Positions 32,763 through 41,021 of a DNA stretch of 62,293 nucleotides are shown here, piece by piece. The notes beneath the pieces were generated by a model. It did no database searches, was not told where the DNA came from, and worked only from the letters and a program-made list of their open reading frames with translations. Made by a program: the position numbers and the translations under genes. The stretch is taken from NCBI GenBank assembly GCA_013151555.1, contig JAADIA010000049.1, positions 1 through 62,293 on the forward strand, written 5' to 3'. This DNA comes from Nitrospirota bacterium. Its GTDB lineage: Bacteria > NPL-UPA2 > JAADIA01. Positions within the stretch are counted from its first letter, which is position 1; every line of letters begins with the position of its first letter.

Positions 32763-32975
32763 ATGGATTCTATTTACATGTTCACCTTTAGGCATATGAA
32801 ATTGATCTTTGCCGGGGTAAGCCTGGCTATTCTTGCAGAAGGAGTTATCTTATTTTTCATTCCCGGAAAAACTGCTCGCTGGTTGGAAAGGATGCCTCGC
32901 TTCTCTCTTCGTCTTATAGGCATCGCCGAGGTCCTTTTCTCCTTAGGACTGCTTTTTTTTATCTTATATCGTTAG
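32763..32975 (+). CDS. DUF2065-like small membrane protein
   Basis: A 70-aa protein (ATG 32763, AAGGAGG at 32748-32754). Two membrane helices, about residues 13-32 (LIFAGVSLAILAEGVILFFI) and 50-68 (LIGIAEVLFSLGLLFFIL), are separated by KTARWLERMPRFSLRL. This two-helix pattern with a basic hairpin matches DUF2065, whose function is unknown. It ends 12 nt inside the 3' end of the convergent gene at 32964. Confidence 0.7.
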   Translation: MDSIYMFTFRHMKLIFAGVSLAILAEGVILFFIPGKTARWLERMPRFSLRLIGIAEVLFSLGLLFFILYR

Positions 32976-33176
32976 GGCCATTATCGTCAGGATAATCAAG
33001 ATGGAGAGGAGTTGACTGTGCTTATCTGCCGGAGTAAGCTGGTAACCTTCTTGCTTGATTTCCACTTTCTTACTGTTTCCCTTCCCGGTATTTTCCGTTG
33101 CCGGGCTAATACCAACCAGAATGGTTGAGGCTAAGATAAACCCTACGAAGAAAAAAATTAGCAGTTTTCTCATCAT
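32964..33176 (-). CDS. Hypothetical exported/membrane small protein
   Basis: 70 aa with AGGAGG before ATGATG, a strong translation start. Residues 4-24 form a signal-peptide-like helix (LLIFFFVGFILASTILVGI), then a polar stretch with KGNSKKVEIKQEGYQLTPADKH, then a C-terminal hydrophobic helix (LLSILIILTIMALTI). No family recognised. It probably sits in the cytoplasmic membrane, with the middle part outside. It is downstream of the Cys-rich gene at 33233 and may share its promoter. Confidence 0.6.
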   Translation of the reverse strand: MMRKLLIFFFVGFILASTILVGISPATENTGKGNSKKVEIKQEGYQLTPADKHSQLLSILIILTIMALTI

Positions 33177-33232
33177 TTATAACACCTCCTGAGCCGAATT
33201 ATTCCCGGGTGAATAAATAGTCCCCTTTCCGT

Positions 33233-33421
33233 CTACTTCCTTTTATAATCAGGGCATTGGGTAGCGTTTGGCCGTTCCCGCCGGCGGCAGGCATTTCCCC
33301 AGTCATACTTGCAAGTATCGCAAAGGAAACCGCCTCCCCGGCAAGCTAACTTTATCCTTTGCCAAAGCGCCTTCAGCCAGTTTAAATTCTTCATATCCGA
33401 CTGATTTCTCCATTCCCCCAT
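33233..33421 (-). CDS. Small cysteine-rich protein, unrecognised
   Basis: 62 aa from ATG 33421, or 53 aa from ATG 33394 (KNLNWLKALWQRIKLACRGG). The second half holds a CDTC pair, then C, then C (FLCDTCKYDWGNACRRRERP followed by NATQCPDYK), a likely metal or Fe-S knuckle. A sigma70-like promoter lies at 33443-33472 on the same strand with the start codon within 15-45 nt. The start of the peptide is amphipathic. I do not recognise the family. Confidence 0.6.
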   Translation of the reverse strand: MGEWRNQSDMKNLNWLKALWQRIKLACRGGGFLCDTCKYDWGNACRRRERPNATQCPDYKRK

Positions 33422-33442
33422 CCGTTCTTACAATATGGATAT

Positions 33443-33472
33443 ATACTATCACTTATAGTATGTCCTTGTCAA
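33443..33472 (-). promoter_or_regulatory. Sigma70-like promoter
   Basis: On the minus strand: TTGACA (plus coordinates 33467-33472), 18-nt spacer, TAGTAT (33443-33448). It serves the small genes at 33233 and possibly 32964. Confidence 0.55.
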
Positions 33473-33664
33473 ATAAACCGCTCCCGCTCATTTCCAACCG
33501 GATGACCTCGGCCTTTGGATATTGCTCATAGGAACCGGAAATCTTTGTTCTTACATCCGGGATCTCCCTCTTTTTCAGCCAAAAGGCTATAAAGAAACTT
33601 CACATTTCAAAAGAATAATAAACCTTAGCCTTATAAAATAGGCACAGCTATTTGATTTTTTTAG

Positions 33665-33693
33665 TTGACATGGTATCAAGGAGATAGTATAAT
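33665..33693 (+). promoter_or_regulatory. Perfect consensus sigma70 promoter
   Basis: TTGACA (33665-33670), exactly 17 nt, TATAAT (33688-33693). This is the strongest promoter match in the window and is placed to drive the broken gene at 33713 and possibly the signalling genes beyond. Confidence 0.85.
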
Positions 33694-33712
33694 TTGAAAT
33701 AGGGAGAATTGT

Positions 33713-34040
33713 ATGAATGTTGAAAAAATTGTGCAAAATCTCCGGATAATAAAAGATAGACAGGTGTCTGCCGGCTTCGCAAAGAAGGTAGTAGTTCCTG
33801 ATTTCAATAACTCCCCGGACATCCCTGCGTTAAAGACTCTCGGCAGAGAAAAACCTCTTCTCGTTTACCCTCCTATCATAGTCAGTGACAGGCGAGAGCA
33901 CTTTGAGCTTGTCAAAGGTTATCCCTCTGTCCACGTTGGACAAAGTCATAGATTTCCCGGTAGCCGGAATCATCTTTGTGGGGCTCTTCTTATCTTTGGG
34001 CGGGGAAATTTTATCTTCGGATATTAATATGCAAATATAG
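33713..34040 (+). pseudogene. Unrecognised small gene, apparently frameshifted
   Basis: ATG 33713 follows AGGGAG (33701-33706). The first about 27 codons (NVEKIVQNLRIIKDRQVSAGFAKKV) look like an amphipathic helix of the kind found at the start of small regulators. The same frame runs to 34027 without a clear domain. In another frame, 33888-34040 gives KVIPLSTLDKVIDFPV followed by a hydrophobic helix (AGIIFVGLFLSLGGEIL) and a stop, which looks like a true membrane-anchored C-terminus. So the gene may be one small membrane protein of about 105 aa broken by an indel. Family not recognised. Confidence 0.4.
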
Positions 34041-34094
34041 AAGAGGGAGAGATTAGATGGACCGGATGGTGATAAAGCTCGAGGTTTCGGGCAG

Positions 34095-36026
34095 ATGGTA
34101 AGCTTAAGAAATAAAATTATCACCGTGATGGTAGTGGTAATTCTGCTGTTCGGGTTAGGAATGATGCTCTTTACCCAGATAAAGCTTACCCGGATATTAA
34201 CCCAGGAGCGGCAACACTGGGGAATTATTGTCTCCCAGGATATCAGTTTGCGAAGTGTCGATTTCCTTTTAAAAGGGGACTTGCCGGGTCTTCAGAGATT
34301 TATAGAAGACGTAGAGAGCAAACATGCGGAGCATTTTGCCTATATTTTTGTGGTGGATAAGGAAGGGCGGGTATTAGCTCATACCTTTAAGGAAGGATTT
34401 GGAGAGGAACTCGTTAGGGCAAATAAAATTTCTCCAGATCAGTCCAGCAATATCCAACTGCTCGAGACAAAGCAAGGATGGGTCTATGACATCGCCATAC
34501 CCATTTTCAAAGAAGGAGGAGTAATCGGAACAACCCGGGTGGGAATCAACGAAAAGTATATTAGAAAAGCCGTTACTAATATTGTAGGCGCTGTTATGGG
34601 CGTAACGGCCCTGGCTATGGGGATAGGAATAGTGGTAGCCCTGGGATTGGCCAGCTTTATTACCCGGCCTCTCTCGGAATTGACTGAGGCTGCCCGGGCC
34701 GTGGGCGGCGGTGATCTGGAACGGCAAGTGGACATCAGAACTAATGACGAAATAGGGCAGTTAGGGAAAATTTTTAACCAGATGACCGCGGATTTGAGGA
34801 AAGCAACCGAGCTGACGGCAACGGTAACTCAGAACCTTATGGAAGGAGTTATGTTGTTATCTAAGGATTTCCGGATTCTTTGGGCGAATAAGAAGATAAA
34901 AGAGTTCAGCGGCCTGGAGGAAAAGGACATCATCGGCAATTTTTGCTATCGGGTTACCCATGGCCGTAAAGATCCCTGTCAACCGCCTCATGATGTATGT
35001 CCCGTCAACAAACTTATGGAGACAGGCAAACCTACGGTTGAGCTCCACATCCACTTTGATAAGGAAGGTAATGAACATCATGTGGAGGTTACGGTCGAGG
35101 CAGTAAGAGATGAAAAAGGCGATATTGTTCAATTCATCCATGTTACCAGAGACGTAACTGAGATAATGAAGGCGAAGAAAGAACTGGAGAAAGCCTATGA
35201 GGAAATCAAAGAGCTGAATGCCGGGCTGGAGCAAAAAGTTGAGGAACGGACCCGGGCATTGAAACAAGCCCAGGCTCAGCTCGTTCAATCCGGCAAGTTA
35301 GCAGCCATCGGGCAGTTGGGAGCGGGGGTAGCCCATGAGCTGAATAATCCCGTGGGAGGCATCCTGGGTTACGCTCAGTATCTCCAGGACAAAATTAACA
35401 AGCCCGGTTTCCAGGGTGAGGACTTTAAGACTTGCAAGAAATATTTAGGTTATATCGAGAAGGAAGCGGAGCGATGTAAGACCATTGTGGAGAATCTCTT
35501 AAAGTTCTCCCGCCGCTCCCCGGAGAGATTTGAGCCTCTTAACATAAATCAGGTTCTTGAAGATACCCTGGCTATCACTGCTCATCAGTTGATGATGAAG
35601 AAGATAAAATTGAAGAAGGAGCTTGCTTCTCACTTAAAACCGGTGGAAGGCAACGCTAATCAACTGCAGCAAGTATTTATCAATCTTATCCTCAATGCCC
35701 AGCAGGCGATGACTGAAGGGGGGGAATTGACTATTGCCACCCGGTTAAAAGTTAAAAGTCAAAAGCTTGAAGTAAGAGACGAAAAATGTCTGCCTGAGAC
35801 TAATTTCGTAGAAATTGTCTTCAGGGATACAGGATGTGGCATACCTCCGGAGAACCTGGACAAGATTTTCGATCCTTTCTTCACCACCAAGATGGATTGG
35901 AGGGGAACGGGGTTGGGCTTATCGGTAAGCTATGAGATTGTTCAGCACCATAAAGGTTGGATAGAGGTGGAGAGCGAGGTAGGCAAGGGAACGACCTTTA
36001 CCATATCTCTTCCGGTGAAGGCATGA
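34095..36026 (+). CDS. Membrane sensor histidine kinase (HAMP-PAS-HisKA)
   Basis: 643 aa. TM1 is about residues 8-28, an extracytoplasmic sensor region runs to about 160, TM2 is about 163-190, then HAMP, a PAS domain (about 240-355) holding three Cys ([20 protein letters not shown]), a coiled coil, HisKA with the phospho-His in [16 protein letters not shown], and HATPase ([34 protein letters not shown]). The Cys-rich PAS could bind an Fe-S cluster or haem and sense redox (inference). Between the ATPase N and G1 boxes, about 15 residues ([15 protein letters not shown]) come from a family C repeat. The partners are the two receivers downstream. Confidence 0.92.
   Translation: MVSLRNKIITVMVVVILLFGLGMMLFTQIKLTRILTQERQHWGIIVSQDISLRSVDFLLKGDLPGLQRFIEDVESKHAEHFAYIFVVDKEGRVLAHTFKEGFGEELVRANKISPDQSSNIQLLETKQGWVYDIAIPIFKEGGVIGTTRVGINEKYIRKAVTNIVGAVMGVTALAMGIGIVVALGLASFITRPLSELTEAARAVGGGDLERQVDIRTNDEIGQLGKIFNQMTADLRKATELTATVTQNLMEGVMLLSKDFRILWANKKIKEFSGLEEKDIIGNFCYRVTHGRKDPCQPPHDVCPVNKLMETGKPTVELHIHFDKEGNEHHVEVTVEAVRDEKGDIVQFIHVTRDVTEIMKAKKELEKAYEEIKELNAGLEQKVEERTRALKQAQAQLVQSGKLAAIGQLGAGVAHELNNPVGGILGYAQYLQDKINKPGFQGEDFKTCKKYLGYIEKEAERCKTIVENLLKFSRRSPERFEPLNINQVLEDTLAITAHQLMMKKIKLKKELASHLKPVEGNANQLQQVFINLILNAQQAMTEGGELTIATRLKVKSQKLEVRDEKCLPETNFVEIVFRDTGCGIPPENLDKIFDPFFTTKMDWRGTGLGLSVSYEIVQHHKGWIEVESEVGKGTTFTISLPVKA
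35742..35781. repeat. Family C repeat inside the kinase gene
   Basis: GGTTAAAAGTTAAAAGTCAA followed by AAGCTTGAAGTAAG lies within the reading frame, encoding a Lys-rich loop between conserved ATPase boxes. Confidence 0.6.
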
Positions 36027-36067
36027 GAAGCTGGAGGTAAGGCAAATCAAAAGAGGAGAATCGGGGC

Positions 36068-36465
36068 ATGAGGGAATTAAAATCTTAGTGGTAGACGATG
36101 AGAAAGTTATCCGCAATCTTCTCACCGACGTGCTGAGCGATGAAGGATATGAGGTGACTGCAGTAGCAGATGGCCTCGAGGCTGTGGCCAGAGTGAAAGA
36201 AAAAGTTTTTGATATCGTCTTCTCGGATGTCCATATGCCGGGAATGGATGGGGTGGAGACCTTAAAAGCGATAAAGGAGATTAAGCCGGAGATAGTGATG
36301 ATAATAATGGATAGTTATCCTGATCAACTCCTGAAAGAGGCTCAGGAAACCGGGGTGTTTGCTTATTTCCATAAGCCTTTTAATATAAAAGATGTGGTAG
36401 CTGTGGTAGAGGAAATTCGCCTTCTAATCGGGGCCCCGAGAAACCCGAAGGAGTCCCGGAACTGA
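36068..36465 (+). CDS. Response regulator receiver-only protein, start frameshifted
   Basis: A single receiver domain of about 130 aa: ILVVDDEKVIRN with the acidic pocket, phospho-Asp in IVFSDVHMPGMDG, and Lys in FHKPF. The usual Thr/Ser of switch helix 4 is Asp (IIMDSYPD). ATG 36068 with GAGGAG upstream reads MRELK, then hits a stop. With one more A in the run at 36078-36082 it would continue as MRELKILVVDDE. As the sequence stands, translation must start elsewhere, for example at GTG 36088. Either a 1-nt assembly error or a real lesion. CheY-like output, likely paired with the kinase upstream. Confidence 0.85.
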
Positions 36466-36482
36466 TAAAGGAGATAAAGAGC

Positions 36483-38036
36483 GTGGCCGAAGGAAAAATT
36501 CTTGTTATCGATGATGAAGAAGTTATCTGCCATCTCCTGGAAGATTCCTTGAGTGCCCAGGGGTACACAGTTATCACTGCCCAGAGTGGTACTGAGGCTC
36601 TGGAGAAAGTCCGGAAGGGATCGTTCGATATGGTTATCACGGACATCCGCATGCCGGATGTAACCGGAATACAGATTCTGGAAGAGGTAAAGAAAATCAA
36701 TCCGCAAACGCTGGTTATTATAATGACGGCTTTTGCCTCGGTGCAGACGGCTCAGGAAGCTATCCGGAAGGGAGCGTATGACTATATTACGAAACCTTTT
36801 GAGAAAGGAGAACTCGACTTTGCTGTGAAGCGGGCTATGGAAACCAGAAGATTGACGATAGCGAATAAAAATTTGAACAAAAACCTTCAGGAGTTTAATA
36901 TCCAGTTAGAGAACAAGGTAAGAGAAAGAACGCAGAAGTTAGCCACAATTTACCGAATAGAGAAAGAAATATCCTCGACTCTGGAACTAAGCGAAGTTTT
37001 GAAGGTTATCGTTAACAGAACTATCCATGTTTTAGATTCGGGGATAATCTCTATTCTCTTGATAAATGAGCAGGGGGAACTTTATATTAAGCGGGCTATT
37101 GGATTAAGCGATAAAATTATCAGGGAGACCAAGCTTAAACTGGGAGAGAGAATCTCCGGCTGGGTGGCCCAGAATAAAGAGGCGATATTAATTGAAGATA
37201 TAGAGAAAGCTCCTCTTTTCGCTAAAGAGAATCAGGAGAGATACTATACCCGTTCCCTGATTAGCGCTCCTTTGATATTTGAAGGTAAAGTGATCGGGGT
37301 TATTAACGTGAATAACAAGAGGTCCCGCGAGGCTTATACGAAGGATGACTTAAATTTCCTGGAGGGCATTGCCAACCAGGCAGCTATCGCTATCCGGAAC
37401 GCTCAGCTGCATGCGGACTTACGGACTTCTTATGTAAATATCATCTGTGCGATAACCAATGCTTTGGAAGCAAGGGACCCTTATTCGTATGGTCATTCCA
37501 GCAACGTAACCGATTGCGCTCGTGCTATAGCTGAGGAATTAGGTCTTGATCCCTCGGAGAAGGAGATTCTCATCCATGCCGCCTTACTGCACGATGTAGG
37601 TAAGATCGGGGTCAGTGATGCTATTCTGCTCAAGCCGGGGAAGTTGACCCAAGCCGAGTGGGCAATCATTAAAGAACATCCGCAAAGGGGAAAGGAAATT
37701 CTCGAACCGCTGAGTTTCCTCAAAGAAGCGGTACCCATTGTCTATCACCACCATGAGCGTTACGATGGGAGCGGTTACCCGGAGGGACTGAAAGGGGAAG
37801 AAATACCGTTGGGAGCGCGCATTTTAGCTGTAGCCGATAGTTATGATGCCATGAGCTCTGATCGTCCTTATCGTAAGCGGTTGTCGAAAGAAGAATGTAT
37901 AATAGAATTGAAAAAGTGCGTCGGAACGCAACTTGATCCCCGGATAGTGGAAGCCTTTTTACGAGTACTGGAGAAGAGGACAGAAGACAGAGGAGGAAAA
38001 ACAGAAGACAGAAGACGGAGGACGGAGGACAGATAA
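36483..38036 (+). CDS. Receiver-GAF-HD-GYP protein (c-di-GMP phosphodiesterase)
   Basis: 517 aa starting at GTG 36483 behind AAAGGAG. Receiver: IDDEEV, VITDIRMPDVTG, ITKPF (1-120). A coiled-coil linker follows, then a GAF domain (about 165-305). The HD-GYP domain has HDVGKIGVSDAILLKPGKL, HHHERYDGSGYPEGLKGEEI and ILAVADSYDAM; the HD and GYP residues are complete, so c-di-GMP hydrolysis is expected. The C-terminus (KRTEDRGGKTEDRRRRTEDR) is encoded by a family F repeat. A c-di-GMP receptor (PelD) is encoded at 49749, so this system may control Pel polysaccharide. Confidence 0.93.
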   Translation: MAEGKILVIDDEEVICHLLEDSLSAQGYTVITAQSGTEALEKVRKGSFDMVITDIRMPDVTGIQILEEVKKINPQTLVIIMTAFASVQTAQEAIRKGAYDYITKPFEKGELDFAVKRAMETRRLTIANKNLNKNLQEFNIQLENKVRERTQKLATIYRIEKEISSTLELSEVLKVIVNRTIHVLDSGIISILLINEQGELYIKRAIGLSDKIIRETKLKLGERISGWVAQNKEAILIEDIEKAPLFAKENQERYYTRSLISAPLIFEGKVIGVINVNNKRSREAYTKDDLNFLEGIANQAAIAIRNAQLHADLRTSYVNIICAITNALEARDPYSYGHSSNVTDCARAIAEELGLDPSEKEILIHAALLHDVGKIGVSDAILLKPGKLTQAEWAIIKEHPQRGKEILEPLSFLKEAVPIVYHHHERYDGSGYPEGLKGEEIPLGARILAVADSYDAMSSDRPYRKRLSKEECIIELKKCVGTQLDPRIVEAFLRVLEKRTEDRGGKTEDRRRRTEDR

Positions 38037-38092
38037 ATTCTCCCCGGAAGACTACTCCGGCTCGCAAGAGAGATTTTTCTGTTATCTGTTTT
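37974..38092. repeat. Family F repeat covering a gene end
   Basis: GAGGACAGAAGACAGAGGAG, AACAGAAGACAGAAGACGG and GGACGGAGGACAG run through the last 20 codons of the HD-GYP gene; TTTTTCTGTTATCTGTTTTC at 38072-38091 is the complementary arm. Confidence 0.75.
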
Positions 38093-39246
38093 CAGGGCCG
38101 GAAGCTTCTTAATTGCTCTAATTTTTCATAGGCCCGGCCGCTATCTATCAGTTGAGCAGCAACCTCCAGCCCCTCTTGAAGACTTTTTGTTTTATTGCCT
38201 ACCAGGAGACCGGCCGCTGCATTTAAGAGCACAATATCTCTTTTAGCTCCTTGCTCTTTGCCTTTGAGGATATCGATTAATATTCTCTTATTCTCTTCCC
38301 TTTCGCCTCCGGCCAAATCTTCCGCTCGAGCACGTTTGAGACCGAGCTCCTCAGGCCGTATGGTAAAGTCTTTAATCTGTCCGTCTTCACATAGTTCGGA
38401 AACGACATTCTCTCCCAGGGTAGACAGTTCATCCATGCCTTTGGTCCGGGTATCCCCGCATCCATGAACGACGAAGGCTCTTTTCATGTTCAGGAGCTTT
38501 AAAACTTCTGCCATTTTCCTCGTTAACCGGGGTTCGCGGACGCCCAATAGCTGGACCCCGTTCTTTTTCCGGGCATCAAAAGCAGGATTGGCCAGGGGGC
38601 CCAGAATATTAAATACTGTGGGTACTCCTATCTCCTTGCGCACTTTCTGGACATTTTTGAACGCCCGGTGAAAATTGGGCGCGTAGATGAACCCAAGTCC
38701 TATTTTGGCTATACAAGCCTCTACTTCGGCAGGCTTCAAATCTATCTTTACCCCTAACTGCTCCAGGACGTCCGCACTTCCACATTTGGAAGTAATTGCC
38801 CGATTGCCGTGTTTGGCGATGACCATTCCTGAAGCGGCCAGGATAAACATAATTGCGGTGGAGATGTTGAAGGTATCCAGAGTTCCCCCGCCGGTGCCAC
38901 AGGTGTCTGCGATGACGGTATCCGTCCCTTCTTTGAATTTGATTCTGACCGGTTCCGCCATCTCTCGAATTGCAAAAACAAAAGCCGCAATTTCGGCGTT
39001 GCTTTCTCCCTTAGCATTGAGAGCGGTTAAGAATTCCGCCCTTTGAGAATCGGAGGGTCCTTCCGACATGAGAATCCGCATGGCTCCATAGGCTTCGTAA
39101 GGTTCCAGGTCCTCCTTGCGGCGCACCTTCTCGATATAAGGAACTAAACTCTTTTCTTCTCCCGCTTCTTTTTTATACCGGGAAAGAAGTTCAGTAAAGA
39201 AAGAACTCTTTTCTTCCTTGGCATTTCCCTCAATCCTTGATTCCAT
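38092..39246 (-). CDS. trpD: Anthranilate phosphoribosyltransferase
   Basis: 384 aa. Transfers phosphoribose from PRPP to anthranilate in tryptophan synthesis. PRPP-site motifs: DTCGTGGGTLDTFNIST, KHGNRAITSKCGSADVLEQLG and NILGPLANPA; the anthranilate-side Arg is in HRAFKNVQKVRKEIG. The N-terminus is about 30 residues longer than usual. No other trp gene is adjacent, so tryptophan synthesis is scattered or the enzyme serves a related route. Thymidine-phosphorylase-like alternatives are excluded by the CGTGG set. Confidence 0.92.
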   Translation of the reverse strand: MESRIEGNAKEEKSSFFTELLSRYKKEAGEEKSLVPYIEKVRRKEDLEPYEAYGAMRILMSEGPSDSQRAEFLTALNAKGESNAEIAAFVFAIREMAEPVRIKFKEGTDTVIADTCGTGGGTLDTFNISTAIMFILAASGMVIAKHGNRAITSKCGSADVLEQLGVKIDLKPAEVEACIAKIGLGFIYAPNFHRAFKNVQKVRKEIGVPTVFNILGPLANPAFDARKKNGVQLLGVREPRLTRKMAEVLKLLNMKRAFVVHGCGDTRTKGMDELSTLGENVVSELCEDGQIKDFTIRPEELGLKRARAEDLAGGEREENKRILIDILKGKEQGAKRDIVLLNAAAGLLVGNKTKSLQEGLEVAAQLIDSGRAYEKLEQLRSFRP

Positions 39247-39271
39247 ATTTTCCCCTCCCTGATCAAATTTT

Positions 39272-39442
39272 AACCACAGGTGGACACAGTTGAGCCCGGA
39301 AAACCAAGGCCTTTACTTAATTACCGCCGGGAACGCCGAGGTCGCAGAGAAAAGAATCATCTTAGATAAAAATTAAATAATCTCTGCATTCTCTGCGGTG
39401 AAAATTAAAGGGATAGCATTTACCCGGGTTTGTCTGTGGTTC
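39272..39442. repeat. Family G compound repeat
   Basis: AACCACAGGTGGACACAG on the left and TTTGTCTGTGGTTCATTCC on the right are complementary in style. Nested within are GGTCGCAGAGAAAAG and ATTCTCTGCGGTGAAAA. It fills the spacer upstream of trpD's neighbour. Confidence 0.6.
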
Positions 39443-39465
39443 ATTCCTTTCATATTTCTTTCTCT

Positions 39466-40260
39466 TTACTCAAACACGATAATTAACTTCTCACCTCTAT
39501 CCAGACCTAACACCTTCCGGGCATTGCCCTGGTTAAGGGATATTTCCAGGTAATGGGAACTGCCTATAATTGCTAAGAGTTCCCCCGACTGGCTTTCTGC
39601 ATAAGACTTATTGATTTTACGGATTTCTTTTCCCCCGACGGTTATTCTTATCCCCTTGCCGGAAATTTTTTTCTCTAACCCTCTGAGGTCGGCCCGGGTG
39701 ATATTAGTGATGAGGTTACCAAATCGGTCGATATAAATGATTTCTCCTTCCAGTCCTTTTTCGGAAAAATGAACCGGGGGGATTTTTAAATCTCTAAAGT
39801 GGCTAACCTTTGGGCCAAGTTCGCTTGGATTCACTCCCAGGGAGAGATGCGCCGCCACCGGCGCAAAGATATCCCGGCCCTGGAAAGTCCGGCTGACCTC
39901 TTTCAGAAAATAACGTTGCCGGGAAACTTCTACTATCTCTTCTATTTTTTCCTCCTGTCTGATAGGAGTAAGCACGCCGTTATCGGGAGCCAGGAAGAGA
40001 TAGTCGGAGGTCTTCAGACACACTATCTTCCTTTTACTTCCCACTCCCGGATCAACAACGATGACATGGATGGTTCCCCGGGGAAAATACTTATAAGAGA
40101 CTTTCAGGAGGAAAGCTGCGCTGTGGATATCCTGGGGAGGAACTTCATGGCAGAGGTCAATCACTCTTGCTTGAGGATTTATCCCCTGGATAACTCCTTT
40201 CATTACCCCTACATAAGAATCTTTTCCGCCAAAGTCCGTTAAAAGAGTTATGCACTGCAT
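39466..40260 (-). CDS. SAM hydrolase / SAM-dependent halogenase-fold protein (DUF62)
   Basis: 264 aa from ATG 40260 (QCITLLTDFGGKDSYVGVM), which removes an unlikely 51-codon extension overlapping purN. The S-adenosylmethionine hydroxide adenosyltransferase family splits SAM to adenosine and methionine using water. Family motifs: TDFG, HEVPPQDIHSAAFLL, HVIVVDPGVGS, APDNGVL, FQGRDIFAPVAAHLS and IDRFGNLITN. It is 5 nt downstream of purN, suggesting one transcript. Physiological role remains unclear in most bacteria. Confidence 0.9.
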   Translation of the reverse strand: MQCITLLTDFGGKDSYVGVMKGVIQGINPQARVIDLCHEVPPQDIHSAAFLLKVSYKYFPRGTIHVIVVDPGVGSKRKIVCLKTSDYLFLAPDNGVLTPIRQEEKIEEIVEVSRQRYFLKEVSRTFQGRDIFAPVAAHLSLGVNPSELGPKVSHFRDLKIPPVHFSEKGLEGEIIYIDRFGNLITNITRADLRGLEKKISGKGIRITVGGKEIRKINKSYAESQSGELLAIIGSSHYLEISLNQGNARKVLGLDRGEKLIIVFE

Positions 40261-40264
40261 TTTT

Positions 40265-40912
40265 TTATTTCCCGGGTGCTTTTTCCGGCTTGAGATACAC
40301 TTTCCTTCCTTTGATTGCCAGTCTTCCCTCGGCAAACAGCTGAATGGCCCGGGGGTAGAGTTTGCCCTCTTCTGCAAAGACCCGGGCCGCCAGGGTATCC
40401 GGAGTATCGTCATCTTTTACGGGCACGGCGGCTTGTAATATTATCGGTCCCCGGTCATAAGCATTGTCCGCAAAATGCACGGTACATCCGGAGATTTTCA
40501 CTCCGTAATCCAGGACCGCCCGGTGAACATGATGCCCGTAATATCCTTTACCGCAGAAAGAAGGGATCAAAGCGGGATGAATATTCATTACTTTGCCTTT
40601 ATACTTCTCCCCGGATTTGAATAAATGCATAAATCCCGCCATGACGATTAAATCCACAGGGTAAAGGGAAAGAATCTTATTAATTTCCTCACTGAACTTA
40701 CCGGCATCATCTCCCTGATAAAGTTTATGAGGGACACAATGAGCATCTATTCCTGCTCTTTTAGCTCTTACCAGTCCGTAGGCATCCTCCCGGCTGCTTA
40801 TGACTACGACCACTCTGGCATCCAACTTTTTTTCCCGGATACAGTCAAGGATATTCTCTAAAGTTCTCCCTCCCCCGGAGAGGAGAACGGCCAGGTTCAC
40901 AGGCTTAGCCAT
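40265..40912 (-). CDS. purN: Phosphoribosylglycinamide formyltransferase
   Basis: Formylates GAR with 10-formyl-THF in purine synthesis. About 215 aa from ATG 40912, fixed by GAGGAGG. LLSGGGRTLENIL at the start binds phosphoribosyl substrate. The catalytic triad is visible as N and H in MNIHPALIPSF and D in DNAYDRGPII. Its immediate neighbours (DUF62, AIR-synthase-related gene) form a minus-strand row, but only this gene is a clear purine enzyme. Confidence 0.93.
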   Translation of the reverse strand: MAKPVNLAVLLSGGGRTLENILDCIREKKLDARVVVVISSREDAYGLVRAKRAGIDAHCVPHKLYQGDDAGKFSEEINKILSLYPVDLIVMAGFMHLFKSGEKYKGKVMNIHPALIPSFCGKGYYGHHVHRAVLDYGVKISGCTVHFADNAYDRGPIILQAAVPVKDDDTPDTLAARVFAEEGKLYPRAIQLFAEGRLAIKGRKVYLKPEKAPGK

Positions 40913-40936
40913 CGATTTTTTCCTCCTCAAGAAAAA

Positions 40937-41021
40937 CAGGATTAAGTATTAAGTTGTAAGGATTAAGCAAAAAACTTAATTCTTAGAGCGAACGAAGTGA
41001 GCGTCTTAATCCTTAATCCTT
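40937..41021. repeat. Family B palindromic repeat
   Basis: CAGGATTAAGTATTAAGTTG and TAAGGATTAAGC on the left face CTTAATCCTTAATCCTTG on the right, with TTCTTAGAGCG and GAAGTGAGCG between. The right arm supplies the last codons and stop of the minus-strand gene at 41013. Confidence 0.75.

Noticed and set aside
34374-34727. Minus-strand open frames inside the histidine kinase gene
   Set aside because: They are shadows of a strongly conserved plus-strand protein.
40261-40413. Longer DUF62 protein starting at 40413
   Set aside because: The extra 51 codons lie antisense-free inside the purN coding sequence in another frame and lack family similarity; ATG 40260 fits the conserved TLLTDFGG start.
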